A stretch of DNA of 64,000 nucleotides from Enterococcus montenegrensis. Lineage in GTDB: Bacteria > Bacillota > Bacilli > Lactobacillales > Enterococcaceae. This document shows positions 18,384 through 26,734 of this stretch, in pieces. Every line of letters starts with the position of its first letter. Within the stretch, counting starts at the first letter, position 1. The notes under the pieces were generated by a model, which was given only the letters and a program-made list of their open reading frames with translations, was not told the DNA's origin and ran no database searches. The stretch lies in NCBI RefSeq assembly GCF_029983095.1, contig NZ_CP120467.1, forward strand, positions 1,720,501 to 1,784,500, read 5' to 3'. Position numbers and translations under genes: made by a program.

Positions 18384-20765
18384 TTAACACTTAGACACAG
18401 TACTACCTTTATAATCAAAGAGTTCATCAAACAACTGATTGGTAGAACTACTTGTATCTTGATTAAGAAATGTTTCAATAATTTTTTTGTTATATAATTT
18501 CATATTATCCAACATTAAAATTTCTCTGGATAATGAGACTTCGTTGTATTCTTGAGGACGTATATCAGTTAGATTTTCTATATCAAAATACCATCCTACT
18601 TGTCTATTGTATTCATTCAAATCTTCTTGAAAAACAATTATTTTTTTATTCAAATGAGCATAATCAAACATCGCCGATGAATAATCTGTTATTAACACAT
18701 CACTTAATAAAAATAATTCTTGGATATCAGATATTTCATTCGGAAAACAATGAATACGTTCATCTAAGTTTCTATATTGAGCAAATAACTTCGACTCAAG
18801 TGGATGTAGCTTAATTATTATTTCATAATTATCTGGTAATAGTGAGATCAGTTTTCTAAAATCCATTGTAGCCACTGTTTCTCTCTTTTCTTTACGCCAT
18901 GTCGGACAATATAACACATATTTTTTTGATGGGTCATATGGACGAATAAAATACTTAGTAGTTAGACGTATGCGCTCAGTTTCATCATCTTTGTGCTGAA
19001 TAAGATACGAATTTCTAGGAGCACCGTGCTCCATTATCTTTAAATTATGGTTTTCATTTAACATAAAAGCACTTTTTAATAACTCCGTATTTTTCTTTGA
19101 TGATGAAAGTAGATAATCCCATTTTTTCATTCGAGGCAGAAAAGCTTGGCTTTCTACTTGGCGTTGAGTTAAGTCATTTAAATTCGCAACCATTTTTTTC
19201 AAAGGAAACCCATGCCACGTTTGAATAAATTTTTGTCCTTTGACTTTTCCAGATTTATCCAAAGAATTACCATTCATAAAAACGTACGCGGCCTTACGAA
19301 ACTTATGGATATACTGTTCACTGCCCACACGTACTGGCTTAAATCCATAATCCATAATTTCCATATCCACCCACTCATCTGCCGAACTAACATAAATATA
19401 TGCTTCAGGAAATTTTTTCCTTAATTCTAATGCAATATATTTTGGATCTCCTGCAAAGGATTTACCGTGGAAAGTCTCTATAAAGAAAAAATCTTCCATA
19501 AGCTCACCAGAAATATCATTTAAATCAGCGATTTTATTTGCGGGACGTAAATAATGCAAAACTTTTTTTGCAGAGTCTTTAACAATAGAATTTCCAACTA
19601 TTTTCCCTAACAACGGGGCATTTTTTATTTTCACATAAACATTTGTTATAAAACTATTTTCTCTGAAACTACTTTGCTTTTTAACTTGCTCAAAAACTCT
19701 ACTAAAATCAACGTTTTCTTGACTTTCTTTTTTAAAAAAAGAAACATTCATAATTTTAGCTATATAATCTGAAGCATAGTTTTTCGTATCAAGAATTTCT
19801 TTTGCCAAGGTCAGATCATGCAAAAAATTCTCTTCCACTTTTGAAATATCTTCACTATAAAATTGTAATAACGCATGTGAATCGTCTGCCAAATTTTTGT
19901 TTAACCAGCATACCGACTCAAAACCTTTATATATTTCCGCTAATGAACCGTCATCTCCGCGATATAAGGCTATTCGTTTTCCGGATGCGAATGCTTCCAT
20001 AATTGAGTACCCTAATGTTTCAAATCGTGCAGTGGAAAGATAAATATAATCTTTCGGAAGTGTTTGATTAATAAAAATATGATCTTTTAGCTCATAGAAG
20101 GCAACTAAATTACGATAAAAGTTTTCACCCTTTCCAGTTCCATTTAAAAATAGTTTTATTTTATTATTTCCTAAACCATGAACCAGATAGTCGATTAACT
20201 TTATCGCATAGCTAATATCTTTTTGGCGTTCATCAAAGCGTGAATACACTACAAAATTAAGAGATTGCTTATCACTCTGAATTTTTTTTACAGAAAAATC
20301 AATATGTCTTCCGCTAATTGGAAAAGATATCACATTATCCTGCTTAATCCGCTTAATAAATCGCTTTTTAATTTTTTCTGTAGCGACCCGATAAACGTCA
20401 ACCGCATCAACACCTAAGTCTAGTTCAGGCTCAATTAAATCTAGTGGCGCATGCACTTCTCCTACAACGACTGCTTCAGGCCACCTAAACTTGATATATC
20501 GAGCAAAACTGAATAAACTTTCACGAGTTAATATATAGCTGCTACACGCAGCAACATCGGGAAATTGCTGCAGTAAATAGAATGAAACATTTTTTGGTTT
20601 CTCCAATTCGCTTTGAATATTTTTAACCTGCTTTTTACCGAATGGAAGTAAGTTAAAAAATATAACCTCGTCACCATGCATAGAAAATTCATTGATCAAA
20701 TTTAGATTACTACGTCGAGTTCCGCCGGTGCCAAAAATATCATAACCAATAATTCCAATTTTCAT
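18384..20765 (-). CDS. Bifunctional GT4 glycosyltransferase / TagF-like glycerophosphotransferase (copy 1)
   Basis: A 793-residue paralogue of the next gene with the same two-domain plan. N-terminal GT4 half: MKIGIIGYDIFGTGGTRRSN, FVVYSRFDERQKDI, and E-x7-E in FETLGYSIMEAFASG. A linker (about residues 350-410) leads to the TagF half: FFIETFHGKSFAGDPKYIA, QTWHGFPLKKM, YCPTWRKEKRE, IIKLHPLES and ITDYSSAMFDYAH. The halves of the two copies are clearly related but differ enough that different sugars or acceptors are likely. The stop is 61 bases before the next start. The Shine-Dalgarno GGGGGA (20788-20795) is unusually far from the ATG, with a small hairpin between. Confidence 0.9.
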   Translation of the reverse strand: MKIGIIGYDIFGTGGTRRSNLNLINEFSMHGDEVIFFNLLPFGKKQVKNIQSELEKPKNVSFYLLQQFPDVAACSSYILTRESLFSFARYIKFRWPEAVVVGEVHAPLDLIEPELDLGVDAVDVYRVATEKIKKRFIKRIKQDNVISFPISGRHIDFSVKKIQSDKQSLNFVVYSRFDERQKDISYAIKLIDYLVHGLGNNKIKLFLNGTGKGENFYRNLVAFYELKDHIFINQTLPKDYIYLSTARFETLGYSIMEAFASGKRIALYRGDDGSLAEIYKGFESVCWLNKNLADDSHALLQFYSEDISKVEENFLHDLTLAKEILDTKNYASDYIAKIMNVSFFKKESQENVDFSRVFEQVKKQSSFRENSFITNVYVKIKNAPLLGKIVGNSIVKDSAKKVLHYLRPANKIADLNDISGELMEDFFFIETFHGKSFAGDPKYIALELRKKFPEAYIYVSSADEWVDMEIMDYGFKPVRVGSEQYIHKFRKAAYVFMNGNSLDKSGKVKGQKFIQTWHGFPLKKMVANLNDLTQRQVESQAFLPRMKKWDYLLSSSKKNTELLKSAFMLNENHNLKIMEHGAPRNSYLIQHKDDETERIRLTTKYFIRPYDPSKKYVLYCPTWRKEKRETVATMDFRKLISLLPDNYEIIIKLHPLESKLFAQYRNLDERIHCFPNEISDIQELFLLSDVLITDYSSAMFDYAHLNKKIIVFQEDLNEYNRQVGWYFDIENLTDIRPQEYNEVSLSREILMLDNMKLYNKKIIETFLNQDTSSSTNQLFDELFDYKGSTVSKC

Positions 20766-20780
20766 CGTATCTGACTATAA

Positions 20781-21515
20781 CTAGTCTCTTCCCCCATTCC
20801 TCATCTTCCACCACAAACTTTTTACTACAAAAATCGGTAACTGTACAATTCGACCAATTCGCGTCGGATTGCTTAATGAGCGATATAGCCACTCTAAATG
20901 TGTTTTAATAAAAAAATCTGGTGCACGTTTAACATGTCCGCTTAAAACATCAAAACTTCCCCCGACATCTTGAAAAACGTGTGCGTTGACACTACCCATA
21001 TTTTCTGCCAGCCAAAGTTCTTGGCGGGGAAAACCTAAAGCAACAAATATAAAATCTGGTTTTACTTTATTCATCGCCGCCACGATTTCACAATCATTCA
21101 TTTTTGTATAACCATCAATGCTGCCTGAAACGATCAAATTAGGATAGTCTTTTTGAATATTTTTGATGGCATCTTGTAAAATTTCTGGTTTAGCGCCATA
21201 AAAAAAACACTTTTTTTGTGTCTTATTGGCATATTCCAAAAGTTTTACCATTAAGTCAAAGCCGGCTACGCGTTCTTTAATTTTACCACCGGTCATTTTT
21301 GAGACTAAAACAACGCCGATGCCATCAGGAATGCGATGTGTACTTTTGGCAAGTAAATCAATTACACTGGGATACTTGTTAGCTTCAAGCGCAATTTGCG
21401 GGTTGACACTAATGATGCTCATTTTCTGGTTACCTTCTAAAAATTTAGGGACATCTGTTAAAATGTCTTCATACGTAATTTGATCAACGGGCAGCCCTAA
21501 AATCATTTCCCTCAT
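20781..21515 (-). CDS. tagA: TagA/TarA N-acetylmannosaminyltransferase
   Basis: This WecG/TagA/CpsF-family (GT26) enzyme transfers ManNAc to GlcNAc-PP-undecaprenol, the first committed step of wall teichoic acid synthesis. The 244-residue length fits. Visible family motifs are ISVNPQIALEAN, the catalytic Asp region HRIPDGIGVVL, GSIDGYTK, FVALGFPRQELWLAEN and FQDVGGSFDVLSG. The C-terminal amphipathic tail (SLSNPTRIGRIVQLP) is the membrane-association element seen in TagA. The ATG overlaps the tagB stop as ATGA, so the two are coupled. Confidence 0.95.
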   Translation of the reverse strand: MREMILGLPVDQITYEDILTDVPKFLEGNQKMSIISVNPQIALEANKYPSVIDLLAKSTHRIPDGIGVVLVSKMTGGKIKERVAGFDLMVKLLEYANKTQKKCFFYGAKPEILQDAIKNIQKDYPNLIVSGSIDGYTKMNDCEIVAAMNKVKPDFIFVALGFPRQELWLAENMGSVNAHVFQDVGGSFDVLSGHVKRAPDFFIKTHLEWLYRSLSNPTRIGRIVQLPIFVVKSLWWKMRNGGRD

Positions 21516-22651
21516 CTATTTTCAATCCATTCTATCAATTGTTTACAAGCATCCCCTTTATTGTAAGTATTCCAAAGTTTGTTGAAATTCTCTAAATTTT
21601 CATAAGGGTACGCTGAGATTAGCTGTATTAACCCTGCTTCATCTGTAGTTAAAACTTTTGGCAGCCACTCACTAAAATCTTTTTGCAGTCCTACTGTTTC
21701 ATTATACTGATCAAAATCTGGACAATAATAAATAAGTTTTCCCTTAGGATTTGCCAATGCATACTCAAAAGGAACCGATGAGTAATCAGATATTAGACAA
21801 TCAGCGTTTTGCAATAGTGCCTGCAGCGAAAGTGTCTCAAAATCTGTCACCACGTTTTTATACGTAGCAAGTTTTGCTCGTAAGACTTTATCATGTGGGT
21901 GCGGATGCGCAAGCAACTGCCATTGGTTCCCTAATTTTGCTGCTAATGTTTCAAAATCTAATAGTGGTGTTTCATAATTTTCACGATAAGTCGGAGCATA
22001 CAGTAGCGTCTTTTTTGTGCCAAATTTTTCAATAAACTTCTTTTTATTTAATTGTTTACTGTTTTTATCAAAATAAATATCAGTTGGTAAATAACCAAAG
22101 GGTAAAAACTCAGCCGTAGTTGTTTGATAACTGTCTTTAAAAATAGTCATCATTTTTTTTGATCCCACCACGTAATGAGTAAAACGTTCATAAACAGCTT
22201 GATAACGTTTTTTATCCTCACTACTTGCAGCTAGTGCATATTTAGCCTCTAGTCCAAAAGATTTCACAGCGCCATCGGCATGCCATAGTTGTAAGACCGC
22301 TGTATTTTCAGAAAATTGAAGTCCTGCTAAAAAAGCAAAATAATTATCACATAACACGACATCTGCGTTTTTTGTTAAAGCAATAATTTTGCTAGCAAAA
22401 ATTTTCTTTTTCGCTAGTGAATATATCTTACAGCCAAATTTTTGATACGTTTGTGCTAATGACGCACTATTATCCGTATAACCAATAACTAAATCGTCTT
22501 TGAAGTAAGGGGCAAGGCGCTCTAAAATAATACCGCTCGTTGTTGGAAAGCTAAGTAAAAAAACGATTTTCTTCTTTTCTACTTTTCTTTGGCTTAATAC
22601 GTGAATTAATTTTAGATAACCATGTTTTACCGTTGCACTGATAGTTTTCAT
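21512..22651 (-). CDS. tagB: TagB-like CDP-glycerol glycerophosphotransferase
   Basis: This enzyme primes the wall teichoic acid chain by adding one glycerol phosphate to the ManNAc-GlcNAc lipid linker. The 379-residue single-domain length matches TagB rather than the longer polymerase TagF. Motifs are LLSFPTTSGIILERL, LQLWHADGAVKSFG (the His of the TagF/TagB family), YAPTYRENYETP, LLAHPHPHDK and LISDYSSVPFEYALAN. AAGGAG lies 7 bases before the ATG. It is the first gene of the wall-polymer operon, with a promoter about 30 bases upstream. No CDP-glycerol synthase (tagD), tagO or tagGH exporter genes are in the window. Confidence 0.92.
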   Translation of the reverse strand: MKTISATVKHGYLKLIHVLSQRKVEKKKIVFLLSFPTTSGIILERLAPYFKDDLVIGYTDNSASLAQTYQKFGCKIYSLAKKKIFASKIIALTKNADVVLCDNYFAFLAGLQFSENTAVLQLWHADGAVKSFGLEAKYALAASSEDKKRYQAVYERFTHYVVGSKKMMTIFKDSYQTTTAEFLPFGYLPTDIYFDKNSKQLNKKKFIEKFGTKKTLLYAPTYRENYETPLLDFETLAAKLGNQWQLLAHPHPHDKVLRAKLATYKNVVTDFETLSLQALLQNADCLISDYSSVPFEYALANPKGKLIYYCPDFDQYNETVGLQKDFSEWLPKVLTTDEAGLIQLISAYPYENLENFNKLWNTYNKGDACKQLIEWIENR

Positions 22652-22678
22652 ATTTGCTCCTTTTTTACACTATGGTCT

Positions 22679-22707
22679 ATTGTACATGAAAAGCCAATGA
22701 TTGAAAA
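22679..22707 (-). promoter_or_regulatory. Putative promoter of the wall-polymer operon
   Basis: On the minus strand TACAAT (22679-22684) lies 17 bases downstream of TTTTCA (22702-22707). It is placed correctly for tagB, but the -35 match is weak. Confidence 0.45.
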
Positions 22708-22740
22708 TAATTGTAAACAAACTGTCATATTAAGATTGCC

Positions 22741-22993
22741 CTTTTGGGGGAATATTAATTTTTTTATCCATCTAACTAGCAAATTCATTCCTGTATTTGA
22801 TGAAAATGGAGATTAAACTTAAAACATGGGCAAAAAACTTAGCAGATGTGCAGCTGATAAAAAGCTTTTTTAATACCGGTAGGATTTTGATTAAATGATA
22901 TTTTTGATTTTTCAAAAATTTAGTTCAACAACGAAATTGCTTGAAGTTAGGCTGTAATTTCTTTTGCCGGTCATCAACTTTTTTGCTACAAAA
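22741..22993. other. Intergenic stretch without a supported gene
   Basis: Part of the 384-base gap between tagB and the next gene. The only plus-strand frame of note (22803-22901, about 32 codons) has no Shine-Dalgarno and no recognisable family. I see no RNA gene or riboswitch pattern. It could hold upstream promoter elements for tagB. Confidence 0.4.
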
Positions 22994-23020
22994 AAACCAC
23001 AGTCTAAAAGACTGTGGTTT
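22994..23020 (-). terminator. Terminator of the small CxxC protein gene
   Basis: A perfect 12-bp stem (22994-23005 with 23009-23020) followed on the minus strand by a T-run, 15 bases after the stop codon. Confidence 0.85.
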
Positions 23021-23035
23021 GAGCTCACAATAAAA

Positions 23036-23272
23036 TTAGCTAAAGAAACAATTTTCACCAACAGCGCGTTTCACATCATAGCTAGTAGCTGTTACATAGG
23101 GATTGTCTTGTGATACTTGGTCGCGGTCACACAGCTCACAAAAATCGACTTTAAAAACAATGCCGTCTGTTGCTACTTTTGCTGCTGTTGCTAAAATTGC
23201 ACGATGGAATCCTTTGGGCTGTACCATATATTGTTTACCTAACACGATTGATTTTTCTGCTATCACTTTCAT
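23036..23272 (-). CDS. Small conserved-looking protein with a CxxC pair, function unknown
   Basis: A 78-residue protein I do not recognise. It begins MKVIAEKSIVLGKQYMVQPKG, has a hydrophobic stretch ILATAAKVATDGIVFKV and one CELC pair followed by DRDQ; with only one pair and a third Cys at the C terminus (ENCFFS), a zinc ribbon is not certain. The start was chosen by AGAGGGG about 5 bases before the ATG at 23270-23272; a 37-codon upstream extension is unlikely. It stands alone, with its own terminator, between asnS and tagB. Confidence 0.6.
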   Translation of the reverse strand: MKVIAEKSIVLGKQYMVQPKGFHRAILATAAKVATDGIVFKVDFCELCDRDQVSQDNPYVTATSYDVKRAVGENCFFS

Positions 23273-23476
23273 AACCCCTCTTCTTTCCTTACGTTGCACC
23301 CATGATAACATACCTTTTGGATTAAAATCAAGATAAATCAGCTTTAAATCAACATTTTTAACTTGTATATACTTATATACCAATTTTTAATTCAAGTTTA
23401 AAATACTTAAATAAAATAATTGCATTTGAATAAATTTATGAATTCTAAAAAACACGATTTTTCAAACCGATAAAAA

Positions 23477-23505
23477 AAACCGCCGCTTTTAATTAGCGGC
23501 GGTTT
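23477..23505 (-). terminator. Terminator of asnS
   Basis: A GC-rich 11-bp perfect stem (23477-23487 with 23495-23505) with eight T on the minus strand, directly after the asnS stop codon. Confidence 0.9.
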
Positions 23506-23510
23506 CATTT

Positions 23511-24809
23511 TTATGGATAAATTCGATTTAACAAGCGTGGAAATGGAATTGCTTCACGGACATGTTCAATGCCGGCTAACCAAGTAACGGTTCTTTCTAA
23601 ACCTAAACCAAAACCTGCGTGAGGCACAGATCCATATTTGCGCAAATCCAAATACCAAGAATATTCTTTTTCATCTAAACCATGAGCGCGAATTTGTTCA
23701 AGTAAATATTCATAATCTGTTGCCCGTTCAGAGCCACCGATAATTTCACCATAGCCTTCTGGCGCAATCATATCCGCACAAATTACCAAATCTTCTCTAG
23801 TTGGATGTGGTTTCATGTAAAATGGTTTAATTGCTTTTGGATAATTCAAAATGAAAACAGGTCGGTCAAAGGAGTTAGCGATAAAAGTTTCGTGAGGAGA
23901 ACCAAAATCATCGCCCCATTCAATATCATCAAACCCATTTTCTTGTAATAGTTTGATTGCATCATCATAAGTGATACGTGGAAATGGTAATTGCGTATAT
24001 TTTTCTAAAACCGCACGGTCGCGTTTTAACACATGTAATGCATAATCACAATTATCTAATACACTTTGTACCAAGTAAGCCACATATTGTTCTTGGACTT
24101 CTAGACTTTCTTCTTGATGCATAAAGGCCATTTCAGGTTCTAGCATCCAAAATTCAATCAAATGGCGACGTGTTTTAGATTTTTCTGCTCTAAAAGTCGG
24201 CCCAAATGAAAATACTTTCCCAAAAGCCATGGCAGCAGCTTCCATATAAAGTTGCCCAGATTGAGACAGGTAGGCTTTTTGATCAAAATAATTTGTTTCA
24301 AATAAATCGGTTGTTCCTTCTGGTGCTGAACCGGTTAAAATTGGCGGATCAATTTTAACAAAACCTTCTTTATTAAAGAATTCATAACTTGCCCGAATTA
24401 ATTCGTTACGAATTTGCATGATAGCATGCTGACGAGATGAACGTAACCATAAATGGCGGTGATCCATCAAAAAGTCTGTACCATGTTCTTTTGGTGTAAT
24501 CGGATAGTCATGACTTTCACCAATGATCTCCACATTTTGCACACCAATTTCATAGCCAAATTTTGAACGACTATCTTCTCTAATTTCGCCAGTTACTAAA
24601 ATAGCAGTTTCTTGATTTAAATTTTTGGCCATTTGAAAAACTTCTTCAGGCACTTCACTTTTTACTACCACACCTTGAAAGTATGCTGTTCCATCTCGTA
24701 ATTGTAAGAAAGCAATCTTACCACTAGAACGTTTGTTAGCAACCCAAGCACCAATGGTGACAATTTCACCAACGTGGTTTTTTGCGTCAATAATTTGAAT
24801 TTGTTCCAC
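23511..24809 (-). CDS. asnS: Asparaginyl-tRNA synthetase
   Basis: This class IIb synthetase charges tRNA-Asn. The 432-residue length is usual. The N-terminal OB-fold anticodon-binding domain (about 1-105, [28 protein letters not shown]) precedes the catalytic domain with motif 2 [28 protein letters not shown] and motif 3 [14 protein letters not shown]. The Asn type is supported by the order with dinG, tseB and aspartate aminotransferase and by the [15 protein letters not shown] segment. The gene lies 59 bases after the aminotransferase gene. Confidence 0.96.
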   Translation of the reverse strand: MEQIQIIDAKNHVGEIVTIGAWVANKRSSGKIAFLQLRDGTAYFQGVVVKSEVPEEVFQMAKNLNQETAILVTGEIREDSRSKFGYEIGVQNVEIIGESHDYPITPKEHGTDFLMDHRHLWLRSSRQHAIMQIRNELIRASYEFFNKEGFVKIDPPILTGSAPEGTTDLFETNYFDQKAYLSQSGQLYMEAAAMAFGKVFSFGPTFRAEKSKTRRHLIEFWMLEPEMAFMHQEESLEVQEQYVAYLVQSVLDNCDYALHVLKRDRAVLEKYTQLPFPRITYDDAIKLLQENGFDDIEWGDDFGSPHETFIANSFDRPVFILNYPKAIKPFYMKPHPTREDLVICADMIAPEGYGEIIGGSERATDYEYLLEQIRAHGLDEKEYSWYLDLRKYGSVPHAGFGLGLERTVTWLAGIEHVREAIPFPRLLNRIYP

Positions 24810-24868
24810 TTGTGTCTCTCCTATTCTATTTACAATAATTACTAGTATAAGGATTTCCCCTTAGCATT

Positions 24869-26062
24869 CTAATCTTTATTGCGTTTGTTTTCAACAAATT
24901 TATGCATTCGTCTAACTGCTTCTTCTAAAATATCCCAACTAGCAGCGTAACTGATCCGGACATTTTCTGGAGCACCAAACCCGGCTCCTGTCACCAAGGC
25001 AACGTGTCCTTCCTCCAGCAAATCTTCGACAAAAACATTCACATCATCATAACCACACATTTTCATTGTCTTTTTAACATTTGGAAATAGATAAAAGGCT
25101 CCTTGGGGTTTTTTCAACTCAACACCAGGAATTGCCGCCACTAGCGGATATAATTTGTTCAAGCGCGCTTCAAAAGCAGCCCGCATATTTTCAACAGAAG
25201 TCTGATCACCGCTTAATGCTTCTAAAGCCGCATATTGGCTAGCAGCAGTCGGATTACTGGTTGATTGCGAGGCAATGTTCGTCATAGCTTTAATAATTTT
25301 TTCGTCCCCTACTGCAAAACCAATCCGCCAGCCGGTCATAGCATATGTCTTTGATACGCCATTAATTACTATCGTTTGTTTGGCAATCGCCTCAGATAGT
25401 GTCGCAATCGGTGTGAATTCATTTCCGTCATAAACTAAGCGGCCATAAATATCATCGGCAACAATTAAAATATCATTTTTAATCGCCCAATTGCCAATAG
25501 CCGTTAACTCTTCTTTTGTATAAATCATCCCAGTTGGATTTGATGGTGAGTTAAGAATTAATGCAACGGTATTTTTTGTTTTTGCCTTTTCTAATTGGGC
25601 AACAGTTACTTTAAAATCATTTTCAAACAAACCGTCGACATACACCGGAACACCTTCAGCCAATTTCACTTGTTCGCCATAACTAACCCAATATGGAACC
25701 GGAATGATGACCTCATCTCCTTTATCCAAAATTGCTTGAAACAAATTGTACAGCGCATATTTTGCTCCATCGGTCACGATTATTTCTTCAATTGCATACT
25801 TGCGGTCGTAATACTTTTCCATATAGTCTGCAATAGCCAGACGTAATTCTGGAATACCAGCAGATTGCGTGTAAAAGCTAGCTTGACCGGAATTAATCGC
25901 TGTGATTGCCGCATCTTTAATATTTTTTGGCGTAGTAAAATCCGGCTCACCTACTGTTAAACTTAAAACGTCGACTCCTTTTGCCTTTAGCGCTTTAGCT
26001 TTCGCTGCGGCTGCCAGCGTTACAGATGGTTCTAATTTTTGGGCCCGTTGCGATAATTTCAT
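24869..26062 (-). CDS. Pyridoxal-phosphate aspartate aminotransferase
   Basis: A class I aminotransferase that interconverts aspartate and oxaloacetate with glutamate as partner (AspB/AspC-like). About 397 residues. Motifs are VLSLTVGEPDFTTPKNI, the Asn of LNSPSNPTG, Asp and Tyr in IVADDIYGRLVYDG, the PLP Lys in NGVSKTYAMTGWRIGFAVG, and the C-terminal Arg in NVRISYA. The start is the ATG at 26060-26062, nine bases after GAGGAG; two other ATG codons just upstream overlap the Shine-Dalgarno. It forms a conserved cluster with tseB and asnS. Confidence 0.92.
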   Translation of the reverse strand: MKLSQRAQKLEPSVTLAAAAKAKALKAKGVDVLSLTVGEPDFTTPKNIKDAAITAINSGQASFYTQSAGIPELRLAIADYMEKYYDRKYAIEEIIVTDGAKYALYNLFQAILDKGDEVIIPVPYWVSYGEQVKLAEGVPVYVDGLFENDFKVTVAQLEKAKTKNTVALILNSPSNPTGMIYTKEELTAIGNWAIKNDILIVADDIYGRLVYDGNEFTPIATLSEAIAKQTIVINGVSKTYAMTGWRIGFAVGDEKIIKAMTNIASQSTSNPTAASQYAALEALSGDQTSVENMRAAFEARLNKLYPLVAAIPGVELKKPQGAFYLFPNVKKTMKMCGYDDVNVFVEDLLEEGHVALVTGAGFGAPENVRISYAASWDILEEAVRRMHKFVENKRNKD

Positions 26063-26150
26063 ACTCATCATCTCCTCAATAAAATTAAAAAATTCGTGAA
26101 GCGGTTATTTAAACCGAAATCTTTTCGGAATAATAAACAATTTTAAAAAC

Positions 26151-26654
26151 TTACACATCTTTAATAACTTTTACTTCTTCCCCTTTTTCAAAGGACAATA
26201 AATAATAAGTAATCTGGCCTTCTTTATCTGTTGCCATTACTTCCCAAACTGGTTTTTTATCATACATGCCTAATTCAGCCTTCTTCGCCGTCTGACTATG
26301 AAAGGTGTTATTGACCAAGGCTTTAGCCTTATCGGCTGTAATGCCCTCTTTTTGCGGCAATACGGTAATTTTATCGCCTGACTTTGGCACAATGACTGCA
26401 ATTTCTTTTCCATCTTTATCACTGCCAATTAAACTAAAGTACGTTTGCTTGCGATTGTACCAGTAAAATTCGTCGACATTTACCAAATTGGTATGTTTTT
26501 TTGCTAGTGTCGTTGCTTCTTTTTTGGCTTGTTGCAGGGGGCTTTGCGCCTTCAAATAGCCTAATACACCCAAAGCAATAACAACCACTAAAACACCAGA
26601 AATAATAAATAAAATCAGTTCCTGGCGCTCTTCTTTTGCCAAGTTTTTTTTCAC
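26151..26654 (-). CDS. tseB: TseB/YpmB-like cell-wall elongation regulator
   Basis: A 167-residue membrane-anchored protein of the DUF5590/YpmB family. One N-terminal helix (about residues 13-33, LILFIISGVLVVVIALGVLGYL) is followed by an extracellular PepSY-like domain with FYWYNRKQTYFSLIGSDKDG and VWEVMATDKEGQITYYLL. In Bacillus subtilis TseB works with the class A/B penicillin-binding protein PBP2A in side-wall growth. The gene order dinG-tseB-aminotransferase-asnS is the conserved Firmicute arrangement and supports the call. Confidence 0.85.
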   Translation of the reverse strand: MKKNLAKEERQELILFIISGVLVVVIALGVLGYLKAQSPLQQAKKEATTLAKKHTNLVNVDEFYWYNRKQTYFSLIGSDKDGKEIAVIVPKSGDKITVLPQKEGITADKAKALVNNTFHSQTAKKAELGMYDKKPVWEVMATDKEGQITYYLLSFEKGEEVKVIKDV

Positions 26655-26734
26655 AGGTTGACGCTCCTTTTGTGATAATTGCTTTTAATTATAGCAGATT
26701 TCAAAGTAAAAAGTTTTTCATTATCAAAAATCCA

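Noticed and set aside
22803..22901. Small plus-strand reading frame of about 32 codons upstream of tagB
   Set aside because: No Shine-Dalgarno, no terminator and no recognisable family, so chance is the best explanation.
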